Assembly (NCBI RefSeq): GCF_033807715.1
Contig: NC_084599.1
Coordinates: forward strand, 248,001 to 312,000
Direction of reading: 5' to 3'
Source: Cololabis saira
Lineage: Eukaryota; Chordata; Actinopteri; Beloniformes; Belonidae
DNA length: 64,000 nt
How positions within the stretch are numbered: the stretch's first letter is position 1; each line of letters opens with the position of its first letter. Positions 55,506-64,000 of the stretch are shown piece by piece. A program made the position numbers and the translations under genes. Under the pieces are notes generated by a model, which saw only the letters and a list, made by a program, of their open reading frames with translations, searched no databases and was not told the DNA's origin.

Positions 55506-57698
55506 TGCTGCTTCCACCTGCCTGCTGTGCTGTTGCCGTCCCTGACCCACCAGTCTGGCCCTCGGCAGGAGGGTCCCCCCTGATGAGCCTGGTCCTGCTC
55601 AAGGTTTCTTCCCTCCTAAAGGGGAGTTTTCCCTTGCCACTGTTTGGCTTAAGGTTTTTCTCCCACTAGGGGAGTTTTTACCTGCCATTGTTTATGTAAT
55701 AACTGCTCGGGGGTCATGTTCTGGGTATGGGTCTCTGTAAAGCGTCTAGAGACAACTCTGTTGTATTAGACGCTATATAAATAAAATTGAATTGAATTGA
55801 ATAGATCAGTAGGACTAAGAACGGTTCAGAACTGTGTGAAGTCGGGATCTCTGTTTATCAGTAACTTAAGAACGTTTTCAGAGCTAAATCTGTGTTCAGA
55901 GCTGAGATTACATCAGCATCATTATCATGACTGTTGTCATTAATTTGTAGTCACTACTTTCTGCTAGTCATTCATGTTTTAAAGCACCGTTTCGCCAGTT
56001 GATCACGGTTTAAGCACCGGGATCACCATCCGTTCTAATTGCACGTGGCGTGGTTACAGTTCCGCCATCTTTAAAATACCACCCTCTAAACACTGCAATA
56101 TTTTAAACTGTACATGTTCGTGATATCATTTTTATTATTGCTTTGATTTCTTTTTTTCATTCCATGCATTTAACTTTAAGTTTCATTTTTATTGATTGTT
56201 GTTTTTCTAGTTAATTAATTGTTTTATAATACTTAAGTTCTGCCATCAGGTTTATTTGGGGTGTTGCGTTTATCATCTTTTGACACCTGTATGTAAATAA
56301 ATCCTGATTGATTTTTAATGAGTGGTTGTTGTTATTTCATGCAAGATTTGGTCACAAATTGATTTGTTTAAGCAGAGCCTAGTGTTCGGATATCACGCCT
56401 TCATTGTTATTCGGTAAGATATAGTAAGATTTGCTGTTCTGCAGGATAATTCAAATCATATGAGACTGATTTTCTGCTGTTTAGTTATCACAATTCCTCC
56501 GGAGTAAGGCCCCGGCAGTGGTGCCCCGACGAGAATTATTATTTTGATAATTCAATTTGATAAATAGTCAACTTTATTAATTATTAATAATTATTAATAA
56601 TATTCATTAATAGCCTTCGATAACTGGACAGCCAAGCTACCCGAGTTGCACAACAACAACCATCTCTGCAGCAATCCACCAATCAGGCTTGTATGGTAGA
56701 GTGGCCAGGCGCAAGCCCCTCCTTACTAAAAAGCACATGGCAGCCCGACTGGAGTTTGCCAAAAGGCACCTGGAGGACTCTCAGACCATGAGAAAAAAAA
56801 TCCTCTGGTCTGATGAGACAAAGATTGAACTATTTGGCATGAATTCCACATGTCGTGTTTGGAGGAGACCAGGCACCGCTCATCACCTGGAGAACACCAT
56901 CCCTACAGTGAAGCATGGTGGTGGCGGCATCATGCTGTGGGGGTGTTTTTCATCAGCAGGACCTGGGCGACTAGTCAGGATTGAGGGAAAGATGAATGCA
57001 GCCATGTACAGAGACATCTTGGATGAAAACCTGATCCAGAGTGCTGTTGACCTCAGACTAGGACGACGCTTCATCTTTCAGCAGGACAACGACCCAAAGC
57101 ACACAGCCAAAATATCAAAGGAGTGGCTTCAGAACAACCATGTCAATGTCCTTGAGTGGCCCAGCCAGAGCCCAGACCTGAATCCCATCCAACATCTCTG
57201 GCTGTACACCGACGCTCCCCATCCAACCTGATGGAGCTTGAGAGGGTCTGTAAGGAAGAATGGGCAAAACTGCCCAAGAATAGGTGTGCCAAACTTTTAG
57301 CAGCCTATTCAAAAAGACTTGAGGCTGCAATTGCTGCCAGAGGAGCTTCTACAAAGTATTAAGCAAACGTTATGAAACTTATGCTCATATAATTTCTTGT
57401 TATTTTTATTTTTAATAAATGTACAAAAGTCGCATCAAAACTTCTTTCATGTTGTCACTATGGGGTATTTTGTGTAGAATTCTGAGAAAAAAAATGAATT
57501 TAATCCTATTATCAATAGGGCTGTAACATAAAAGAATGTGGGAAGAGTGAAGCGTTCTGAATACTTTCCGGACTGACTGTATATCAACCCTGAAATAAGA
57601 ATAGTCACACTCTGACATTAATACATATTAATATCCTTTATGAGACGGTGGACTTTATTTTAGCTGGCGCCAACTATCCTTTAACCAGGACACCTTAA

Positions 57699-58448
57699 AG
57701 GGGACTTAGTATGGCATGTAATATCTATTTTAAACAGGCCTTGAATGTCTTAAAAACAAAGCTTTTGATTGTTTTTTTCTAAATAAATTAGAAATTCAGC
57801 CTCTGAGCCATGTCTTTATCTTCCCATTCTGAGGGGGCGGGGATATGATAATGAGGCTCTGTGCTGATTGGCTGCCTGAATGACGTGTAGCAGGGGAGGA
57901 CACAAAGCCTCGCTCCGGCATACACTATTAAACCGTGTCATAACTGCATGTGATGCGAGCGAGCGTCAGCAACAAAATCAATTCCATTGCTTTATTTTTC
58001 TATTGGACTGTCCTAACTGGCCGTAGCAACGCAGCGTTTTGAGCTGAACATTTGTCAGACGCCCTGCTTCTATTTTCTTCCTGCCACTCGTGTTGAAAGC
58101 CGGTTGAAAGCGCTGTAGGAAACAGTCATGATGAGAAACGGCTGATCCAGTTAGTTGAAATGAGAAGTTATCTCTATGATTCCTCCTCATTTCACTACAA
58201 AAACCTCAATAAAGTTCAGCTGCTGGAGGGAGATGGACAGAGAGGGTCCGATGTCACGCAGTGCTACGATAGTCGGACGCTCATGCAGTTAGGACACGGT
58301 GTTTATTTGTTTGCATTTTGGTTACGTAACGAAAGGGAGCAGAATCTTATTGGCTCGTAGATCCACATCACACTGGACGGCTCATCCGGGCGGCTGTACA
58401 GACACTGCAGAATCTGGTTGCTTTCCTGTTTTTCATAATAGGTCCCCT
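57699..58448. mobile_element. TTAA-target element (750 bp)
   Basis: The ends AGGGGAC(T/C)TA are inverted, flanked by TTAA at 57695-57698 and 58449-58452. The interior contains a decayed minus-strand frame (57978-58190: FQLTGSAVSHHDCF, VQLKTLRCYG) of unknown function. It also has a plus-strand segment TCTGATTGGCTGCCTG-like near 57870. I recognise the overall sequence as a common teleost repeat; Kolobok or piggyBac affiliation is inferred from TTAA. Confidence 0.7.
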
Positions 58449-58694
58449 TTAACATCCCGAATTAAGGTAGCGGAAGGCTTTCAGTTTTCTGTTTGGGTAA
58501 ATATAGTAGAGTTAGAATTAATTATTGATTAATTTTGATTCAATTAAAAGTATTGAAAACTGTATGAAGATGAACATTTCACTCCTGATCATAATTTGCT
58601 CCTTAATCTAATCTAATTGTTTTTTTTTACCTAAACTGGCTGCCAAGTACAAGCGGAAATAAACTGAAATTGTTTGGTCCTGTCTTCCTTTCAG

Positions 58695-58745
58695 CTGCCA
58701 TGCGAGGAGCACCGCTCAGTACTTAACGACCTGGGAATGTTCTGA
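58695..58745 (+). CDS. Candidate terminal exon, unknown gene
   Basis: After TGTCTTCCTTTCAG an open frame encodes LPCEEHRSVLNDLGMF and stops at TGA (58743-58745). An AATAAA occurs downstream at about 59259. It is not part of any repeat I recognise. The exon is short, so chance is quite possible, and the protein is not recognised. Confidence 0.2.
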   Translation: MPCEEHRSVLNDLGMF

Positions 58746-59410
58746 AAGGCTGAATTTTATGTCTCTGAAAAAGAAGAAACACCAACATACTGTAAATGTA
58801 TATGAATCAGAAATGCAGTAAAACCAATAACATTTTCTTTCAAACTGTAAAACTGCCAGAGGCAATGTTACAGAGTGATGGGTAGTGAAATCCATCACCA
58901 TCATCATCATTGTCCACAGGCTCTGTGACTCTCTTTTAATTTGGTGCCATTAGTGCTGCAAAAGCTTATTTTGGACATACTTCCTCTCATTTTAACAACG
59001 AGGCTATTTTCCTGAAAAAACATGTTGAACATGCTGAACACTCAGGAGAGAGGACACACAAGCAGGAGAAACATGGTGTTCTTCCTTTGTGAGGAAAAGA
59101 AAATCATTGTTTCTGGCACCTTTTCCTATCAGATGTGTCATGTGTTTTGCCAAGTTCATGTCCTAGTAGGGAGGCAGATTTGTCTGTCTTTTGAATGTGT
59201 GGTTTGTTTTTCCACATATTTCTCTTGTAACCAGCAGCTGTGACAAATGTGTATAAAAATAAACACAAACAACTTCTTTCATTCAAATTAATCTGAATTT
59301 ATTTACACAAGTTTAAAAAAAGAGTGAAACAACACTTGGGATAAATTCTGAAGGCTAAACTACACATAAACAACAACTAACTAAACATTAACACAAACTT
59401 CAGATTATAG
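58746..59410. other. No gene called
   Basis: This AT-rich sequence could be a 3' UTR if the preceding exon is real; an AATAAACACAAAC site lies at about 59259. Otherwise nothing is recognised. Confidence 0.3.
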
Positions 59411-59413
59411 ACG

Positions 59414-59453
59414 TGTGTGACTGTGTGTGTGTGTGTGTGTGCTTGTGTGTGTT

Positions 59454-59539
<86 letters not shown>

Positions 59540-59543
59540 TGTT

Positions 59544-59589
<46 letters not shown>

Positions 59590-59639
59590 TCAGTGTGTCG
59601 GTGTGTGTGTGTGTGTGTGTGTGTGTGCTTCAGTGTGTC

Positions 59640-59688
<49 letters not shown>

Positions 59689-59722
59689 ATGTTGAGTCAG
59701 TGTGTGTGTGCTACAGTGTGTC

Positions 59723-59820
<98 letters not shown>

Positions 59821-59830
59821 TCAGTGTGTC

Positions 59831-59897
<67 letters not shown>

Positions 59898-60003
59898 ATG
59901 TTGAGTCAGTGTGTGTGTGCTTCAGTGTGTCGGTGTGTGTGTGTGTGTGTGTGTGTGTGCTTCAGTGTGTCGGTGTGTGTGTGTGTGTGTGCTGCAGTGT
60001 GTC

Positions 60004-60050
<47 letters not shown>

Positions 60051-60074
60051 ATGTTGAGTCAGTGTGTGTGTGTC
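59414..60074. repeat. Long (GT)n array with periodic interruptions
   Basis: GT dinucleotides run for about 660 bp, punctuated by GCTTCAGTGTGTCGGTGTG (at least five times), GCATGTTGAGTCAGTGTG (three times) and GCTTG(T)TG(G)TGTG. The interruptions recur in a partly ordered way, so it is a minisatellite built from a microsatellite. Open frames across it (poly Val-Cys) are artefacts. Confidence 0.95.
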
Positions 60075-60499
60075 ACGATGGTTGTTCATACACGTGAAAA
60101 GAAAGATGGATGGTTGGATCACGTGATGACTGAGTCTCGTGTGATTCAAAATGGCAGACGAGATTTCGTCTCATCCAGTGAAAAACAAACTTGGAGGCTT
60201 TATGACCAAGATAAGTGTGTGTGTGTGTGTGGGGGGGGGGTTAGTAGGAGAGGAAGAGAGGGGAAAAGTAAAACCCAATGTGAAACTGACTTCACACGTG
60301 CGTTCTGGTCATTCCACTGGGAAATGAGGAAGGGCTTTGTTCTCTGTTGTGGAAGAACATGTCATCAAGACCCAACAAAGCGGATGCAACAGTAAACAAA
60401 CGGTAAAATAAACAAACACACTTAAACTAATAAACACAGTTGTGACGGGATCAGCGATCCAACTCACAATGCAAAATTAAGCTAGTTAAATGTGTTAAC
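60075..60499. other. No gene called
   Basis: The stretch includes another short GT run and a G9 tract at 60214-60240. There are no domains and no terminal repeats. Confidence 0.35.
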
Positions 60500-60633
60500 T
60501 AAAGCCAGGCATACACTGTGCGATTATCGGCTCGTTTTGAGCCGATTTTCCAGTCGTACGACTATTTTTTGGATTGGGCCGGATTTCGACCCAATCGTTG
60601 GTTGTGCCTCGTGCAGTAAACGTGGGGTAACGA

Positions 60634-60972
60634 CGAGAGATTAACACCTCACGACGAGAGATTAACACCTCACGACGAGAGAGTAACACCTCACGACGAG
60701 AGAGTAACACCTCACGACGAGAGATTAACACCTCACGACGAGAGATTAACACCTCACGACGAGAGATTAACACTTCACGACGAGAGATTAACACTTCACG
60801 ACGAGAGATTAACACTTCACGACGAGAGATTAACACCTCACGACGAGAGATTAACACCTCACAGCGAGAGATTAACACTTCACGATGAGAGATTAACACC
60901 TCACGACGAGAGATTAACACCTCACGACGAGAGATTAACACCTCACGACGAGAGATTAACACCTCACGACGA
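60634..60972. repeat. 21-bp minisatellite, about 16 copies
   Basis: The unit is CACGACGAGAGATTAACACCT. Variants ACACTTC, GAGAGTAAC, CAGCGAGAG and CGATGAGAG occur in single units. Because 21 is divisible by three, one minus-strand frame stays open (repeating REVLISR), but this is not evidence of a gene. Confidence 0.95.
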
Positions 60973-61263
60973 GCTCCCGATCACGAACCGTGTGCTCACA
61001 AGAAAATCAAACGTGTTTGAAATCCTGGTTGTGCTACGACCCGATTTGCCTCATCTTTTCGCAGAGAGCAGACGCAATCTCTGATGTCACGTCAAAAACT
61101 ATTATTTCTAGTTTAAAGTGTTGCAAATTCACATTAAAAATCATGTTTTAATAGCAGAAAAAAAGACCGCATTTCCCACGTCTGCCCAGCCAATTCCTTG
61201 TCCAATCACGACGTTGTCTAATCTTTTTTCATTTATAGCCACACAGAATGGCACAAATTGCTA

Positions 61264-61362
61264 AAGCCTGATTTATGGTTCCGCGTTACACCAACGCAGA
61301 GCCTACGGCGTAGGCTACGCGGCGACCCGCGTCGATTTAACGCAGAACCATAAATCAGCCTT
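61264..61362. mobile_element. Palindromic GC-rich MITE, copy 5
   Basis: AGCCTGATTTATGGTTCCGC faces TTTAACGCAGAACCATAAAT, with a CTACGGCGTAGG core. The arms pair almost fully. It is nested in the TAA-target element. Confidence 0.75.
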
Positions 61363-61853
61363 CAGTGTGTGCTCTGTGCTGTTCTGAACACTTCACTTCT
61401 CTGTGCCCATTTTGCTGGGACGCCGGGTTCCTCCGCCGAGATACAACTTTTGCGGTATGCGTTCATTGTTGTGTCTAAAAATGATGCGCAGTGCCCACCC
61501 AGTCAGAAACTGTACAGATATTTTGTGATTTTTTTTATATATATAAAAAAAATAAAATTATAGAAAAATAAAGGATCCCCATAACCTTTGATTGGGTGGG
61601 CAGGATGCACGTTTGGGTGGGCACAGCCCACCCCTGCCCCAAAACCGGCCTCGAGTTCCAGTACACAGAGGTCCGACGGGAGGATTATGATCCTATAGTG
61701 TGAGCAGACGGGTCGCATCTGAGCATCGGGTCGTACAGTGTGAGACCATAAATCGTGGGCTGTGAACTTTTGAACTCAGCGATCTAGTCGTGCAGTTTGA
61801 GATGTGGCTGAATCAAACGATTTAAAATATCGCACAGTGTATGCCCAGCTTAA

Positions 61854-62884
61854 AGGCTGCCCTTTGTCACCGGTCCTGTTCATAATTTTATGGACAGGAT
61901 TTCTAAGCACAGCCAGGGGCCGGAGGGGATCCGGTTTGGGAACCTCAGGATTTCATCTCTGCTTTTGGCAGATGTTGTCCTGTTGGCTTCATCGGACCGG
62001 AACCTCCAGCATGTGCTGGAGCGGTTTGAGGCCGAGTGTAACGCGGCAGGGATGAGATTTAGCACCTCCAAAACCGAGGCCATGGTTGTCCATCGGGAAA
62101 GGGTGGCGTGCCTTCTCCGGGTGGGTGGAGAAGTCCTGCCTCAGGTGGAGGAGTTCAAGTATCTCGGGATCTTGTTCACGAGTGAGGGAACGATGGAGCG
62201 GGAGATTGACAGACGGATCGGTGCAGCATCCGCAGTTATGCGGTCGATGTACCGGACCGTCGTGGTGAAGAGGGAGCTGAGTCGAAAGGCGAAGCTCTCG
62301 ATTTACCGGTCAATTTACGCCCCTACCCTCACCTATGGTCATGAACTTTGGGTAGTGACCGAAAGGACAAGATCGCGGATACAAGCGGCCGAGATTAGTT
62401 TCCTCCGCAGGGTGACTATGTCTCTCGGCTGGCCTGGGAACACCTCGGACTCCCCTCGGAAGAGCTGGATGAAGAGCTGGAGGAAGAGCTGGAGGAAGAG
62501 ATGGAGGAAGAGCTGGAGGAAGAGCTGGAGGAAGAGATGGAGGAAGAGATGGAAGAAGAGCTGGAGGAAGAACTGGAGGAAGAGCTGGAGGAAGAGCTGG
62601 AGGAAGAGATGGAGGAAGAGCTGGAGGATGAGCTGGAGGAAGAGATGGAGGAAGAGATGGAAGAAGAGCTGGAGGAAGAACTGGAGGAAGAGCTGGAGGA
62701 AGAGCTGGAGGAAGAGATGGAGGAAGAGCTGGAGGATGAGCTGGAGGAAGAGATGGAGGAAGAGATGGAGGAAGAGCTGGAGGAAGTGTCTGGGTGAAGG
62801 AAGTCTGGGCATCCCTGTTGAGGCTCCTGCCCCCGCGACCCGGCTCCGGATAAGCGGCGGAAAATGGATGGATGGATGGATGAA
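61854..62884 (+). mobile_element. Rex3 LINE, 5'-truncated copy with internal minisatellite
   Basis: It starts at [11 protein letters not shown] of the RT domain, abutting the TAA-target element. A frameshift in the first 40 codons is followed by a long frame (61890-62888). That frame reads [17 protein letters not shown] (the FADD box has lost residues), [20 protein letters not shown] and [20 protein letters not shown]. Near 62414 the sequence jumps from FLRRV to the codons for SRLAWE-type sequence, an internal deletion of roughly 200 bp relative to the full-length copy. A 12-bp minisatellite then replaces the normal few codons (62464-62790). The tail is GGATGGATGGATGGAT. Confidence 0.85.
62464..62790 (+). 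repeat. 12-bp minisatellite inside Rex3 coding sequence
   Basis: GAAGAGCTGGAG/GAAGAGATGGAG-type units repeat about 27 times, with a higher-order repeat of 108 bp (the GGAAGAAGAGCTGG variant at 62551 recurs at 62659). In the ancestral reading frame it encodes EELEEEMEE repeats, grown from the [10 protein letters not shown] motif seen in the full-length copy. The flanking sequences are normal Rex3. Confidence 0.9.
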
Positions 62885-63680
62885 TTGAACCTTTCTTCAG
62901 CACAAACTGAATTTTATGACAAAATTATGTGGCTATGTATAATTACGTTTTCTTCTACACTATTCAACTGTAAGACATACACTGCAGTTGTACCTATATG
63001 ATCATTTTACTGTAATATTTTTGCATTCAAAAGCCAAAGTGGCCTCATTGTTGTAGCATTCATGCAATGTTTTAAAAGCAAGCTACACCGCAATAGTATA
63101 TGCTACTATATATACTGTATGGATATGCATATGCTCTTGCAGTGTGTTAGAGGGAAAATATATACTCATTTACTTTTGCTCCATTCTTTACTATGTCATG
63201 TGAACCTCGCCTCAGCCTACTCCAAGCCCTGTCCTCTTTGTTATCAGATGACCCGGTACACGTCGCACCAGGTCTGCAGATATCCTGAGATTGAAGGGGA
63301 GGGCTAGTTGGAGCGGGCTGTCTTGTTTTATTCTTCTAGGGAGATTGTGGCTGGATCGGCCTGCCTGCCGCTCTGTCAAGGTCTCCTCATCTAATCAGCT
63401 ACACCCACACCACGCCTACTTCCTGATTGTACAACCTGTAATCATACACCCTTTCTTCTGTTATCCCACACCCACTTTTTATGTCTTTAAATAAGCTTTG
63501 CTGGGGGCGGACCGGTTGTAGTTCACGGCTGGTGTCTACCCTTGCAAGAAATACGTTTTTGTCTCAGCCTCTTTCTTCAGATCACTGAAGGTTTTTCTCT
63601 CTAGCACAGTGCAATTTCATAATATATTAAACTCAGCATCTAAACATCTGACATGGTTCTGGTACACATTTTATGAATGA
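62885..63680. other. No gene called; LTR-like composition in part
   Basis: The segment 63290-63600 has CT-rich blocks, TTTAAATAAGCTTTGCTGG (a TATA-like box) and TTGCAAGAAATACG downstream, which resembles an LTR promoter region. No second copy, primer site or target duplication is visible, so it is not called. Confidence 0.3.
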
Positions 63681-63684
63681 TATT

Positions 63685-63835
63685 CTGGGTTTCTCCGTGG
63701 TGGGTTTGCATGTCCGGGCGGAGGTTGTGTCAGGAAGGGCATCCAGCATAAAACCCCTTGCCAAATCAACATTTGGACCGACATGCTCTCCCGTGGCGAC
63801 CCTTCCAGCAAGAGGAAATAAGCTGAAAGATGAAT
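63685..63835 (+). mobile_element. RTE/SINE-type 3' end remnant
   Basis: GGTGGGTTTGCATGTCCGGG, TCAGGAAGGGCATCCAGC, CCAAATCAACAT and GTGGCGACCC...AATAAGCTGAAAGATG follow the order of a widespread vertebrate retroposon tail linked to RTE-type LINEs. It is short and decayed, and the family name is not certain. Confidence 0.5.
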
Positions 63836-64000
63836 CTGTTTAAAATCCTACAGCTCAGATGGAGGAACAGCTATTCCACTATCAAGACATGTGAGGGGTT
63901 AATGTGCTCGTTAATGTACTCGTTAATGTGCTCAGCCGCAGTTATTGGATAAAACCCCCCAAAAATAACTGGTCCTATTTTAATTAAGTCCACATAAAAG

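Larger units (their letters stand above)
52995..55800 (+). mobile_element. L2/Maui-type LINE, 5'-truncated (copy 2)
   Basis: It carries the RT region (53000-55018), a GC-rich 3' UTR with a 185-bp tandem duplication (about 55130-55505), a CTAAAGGGGAGTTTT and TAGAGACAACTCTGTTGTAT 3' region, and an ATTGAATTGAATTGAA tail ending at about 55800. The endonuclease and ORF1 are missing. It is very similar to copy 1 at 34053-37062 in coding and 3' UTR sequence. Confidence 0.85.
51996..56655. mobile_element. LTR-like element of unknown clade (TGTTG...CAACA) containing an L2
   Basis: It begins TGTTGGGCG and ends TTGCACAACA, flanked by ACAA on both sides (51992-51995 and 56656-56659), inside the Tc1 coding sequence. 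Its own sequence is about 51996-52994 plus 55801-56655. The 5' part is GC-rich with a TATAAA (52027), a TGACGTCA CRE-like site (52202), and T/C-rich tracts. The 3' part is AT-rich with an AATAAATCCTG signal (about 56296) and TGGTGCCCCGACGAG (about 56519), which resembles a primer-binding site. The two halves are not direct repeats of each other, so it may be one very long solo LTR split by the L2, or a deletion product. I do not recognise the family. Confidence 0.5.
45728..57362 (+). pseudogene. Tc1 transposase, split by two insertions and mutated
   Basis: The N-terminal segment (45728-45999) encodes the paired-like DNA-binding region: HKSGEGYRNISAALKVPVST, WKKFGTTRNLPRAGRPPKL and ALVREVTKDPTVTLSQLQRS. 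Eight more codons follow at 51969-51995. The catalytic part (56660-57362) has [12 protein letters not shown] (first Asp), [14 protein letters not shown] and [10 protein letters not shown] (second Asp). The third catalytic position, normally NPIEHLW, reads NPIQHLW, and a frameshift follows before the C-terminal KNRCAKLLAAYSKRL. Early frameshifts after the natural start also occur. The enzyme would cut and paste Tc1 at TA sites; this copy is dead. Confidence 0.9.
41584..57579 (+). mobile_element. Tc1-like transposon expanded to 16 kb by nested insertions
   Basis: The two ends start CAGTCAGTCCGGAAAGTATT and its inverse, with matching inverted sequence over about 200 bp. TA flanks each side (41582-41583 and 57580-57581). 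Tc1 segments are 41584-41851, 45596-45999, 51969-51995 and 56660-57579, summing to about 1.62 kb, the normal Tc1 length. The gaps are three insertions: a minus-strand retroelement (41852-45581), a hAT (46000-51960) and an LTR-like element (51996-56655). Removing them leaves contiguous Tc1 sequence, apart from the duplicated target bases. Confidence 0.9.
60503..61850. mobile_element. TAA-target TIR element (1.35 kb) with a VNTR and nested MITE
   Basis: The left end AGCCAGGCATACACTGTGCG and the inverse of the right end, AGCTGGGCATACACTGTGCG, are near-perfect TIRs. TAA flanks both sides (60500-60502 and 61851-61853). TWA duplication is the hallmark of PIF/Harbinger transposons; that assignment is inference. 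It is non-coding, and holds a 21-bp minisatellite (60634-60972) and palindromic MITE copy 5 (61264-61362). Confidence 0.75.

Noticed and set aside
56519..56533. TGGTGCCCCGACGAG as a retroviral primer-binding site
   Set aside because: It lies near the 3' end of the LTR-like element, not just after a 5' LTR, and no gag follows. It is kept only as a descriptive note.
60495..60962. 155-codon minus-strand frame of REVLISR repeats
   Set aside because: It is an artefact of the 21-bp minisatellite. No start context, homology or neighbouring exon supports it.
60634..60972. CRISPR-like array
   Set aside because: Units are contiguous 21-mers with no unique spacers, in eukaryotic transposon DNA.
62310..62903. 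Minus-strand LPPALPPSLPP and FLQLFLHLF frames as proline-rich or membrane proteins
   Set aside because: They are the antisense of the expanded EELEE array in a Rex3 copy.

Overview
This window looks like teleost fish nuclear DNA. It carries Rex3 (RTE clade), L2/Maui-type, L1 and Tx1-type LINEs, Tc1 transposons with long terminal inverted repeats (TIRs), several hAT families, Sushi-type Ty3/gypsy chromoviruses, long (CA)n/(GT)n microsatellites and many short palindromic MITEs. That mixture is typical of ray-finned fish; I cannot name the species. I see no tRNA or rRNA gene, no CRISPR array and no bacterial-style operon. No host protein gene can be supported with confidence; only two low-confidence exon candidates are listed (23441-23523 and 58695-58745). 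The interval is a gene-poor transposon landfill, either intergenic or deep intronic.

Layout. 1-4.4 kb: MITEs, including two TTAA-target elements that abut and share one TTAA, a GGGCC-ended foldback element and a 363-bp MITE. 4.7-8.35 kb: a broken gypsy element (LTR, tRNA-Trp-like primer site, gag, protease, RT), then Tx1-type LINE ORF2 pieces split by a CA-rich retroelement tail, then a Tc1 end with a long hairpin. 8.5-15.6 kb: hAT-type MITEs and two internally deleted copies of one LINE family. 15.6-17.2 kb: a tandemly organised repeat. 17.2-20.5 kb: LINE 3' ends, a decayed C2H2 zinc-finger gene of a multicopy teleost family, a truncated Rex3, an L1 end and a gypsy gag remnant. 20.9-22.2 kb: a foldback element. 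23.7-25.75 kb: a small LTR element with a 30-bp minisatellite in its ORF. 27.45-31.5 kb: a full-length but broken hAT with target duplications. 31.8-34.05 kb: the 3' half of a Sushi-type chromovirus (RNase H, DD35E integrase, chromodomain, LTR). 34.05-37.06 kb: an L2 LINE interrupted by a hAT fragment. 37.1-41.5 kb: foldback elements.

41.584-57.579 kb is the centrepiece: one roughly 1.6-kb Tc1 transposon expanded to 16 kb by three independent insertions. These are a poly-A retroelement (14-bp target duplication), a hAT (8-bp duplication), and a TGTTG...CAACA LTR-like element that contains an L2 LINE. The hAT holds a foldback element (3-bp duplication), which holds a full-length Rex3 LINE (18-bp duplication) with an uninterrupted 1058-codon endonuclease-RT reading frame. 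57.7-64 kb holds a TTAA element, a long GT array, a TAA-target element with a 21-bp minisatellite, a Rex3 copy whose coding sequence has grown its own 12-bp minisatellite, and an RTE-like tail.

These sequences do not act together as a pathway. Their nesting gives a relative order of insertions: Tc1 first, then hAT, then foldback element, then Rex3. Element names come from recognition of motifs, termini and target duplications; no database search was possible.
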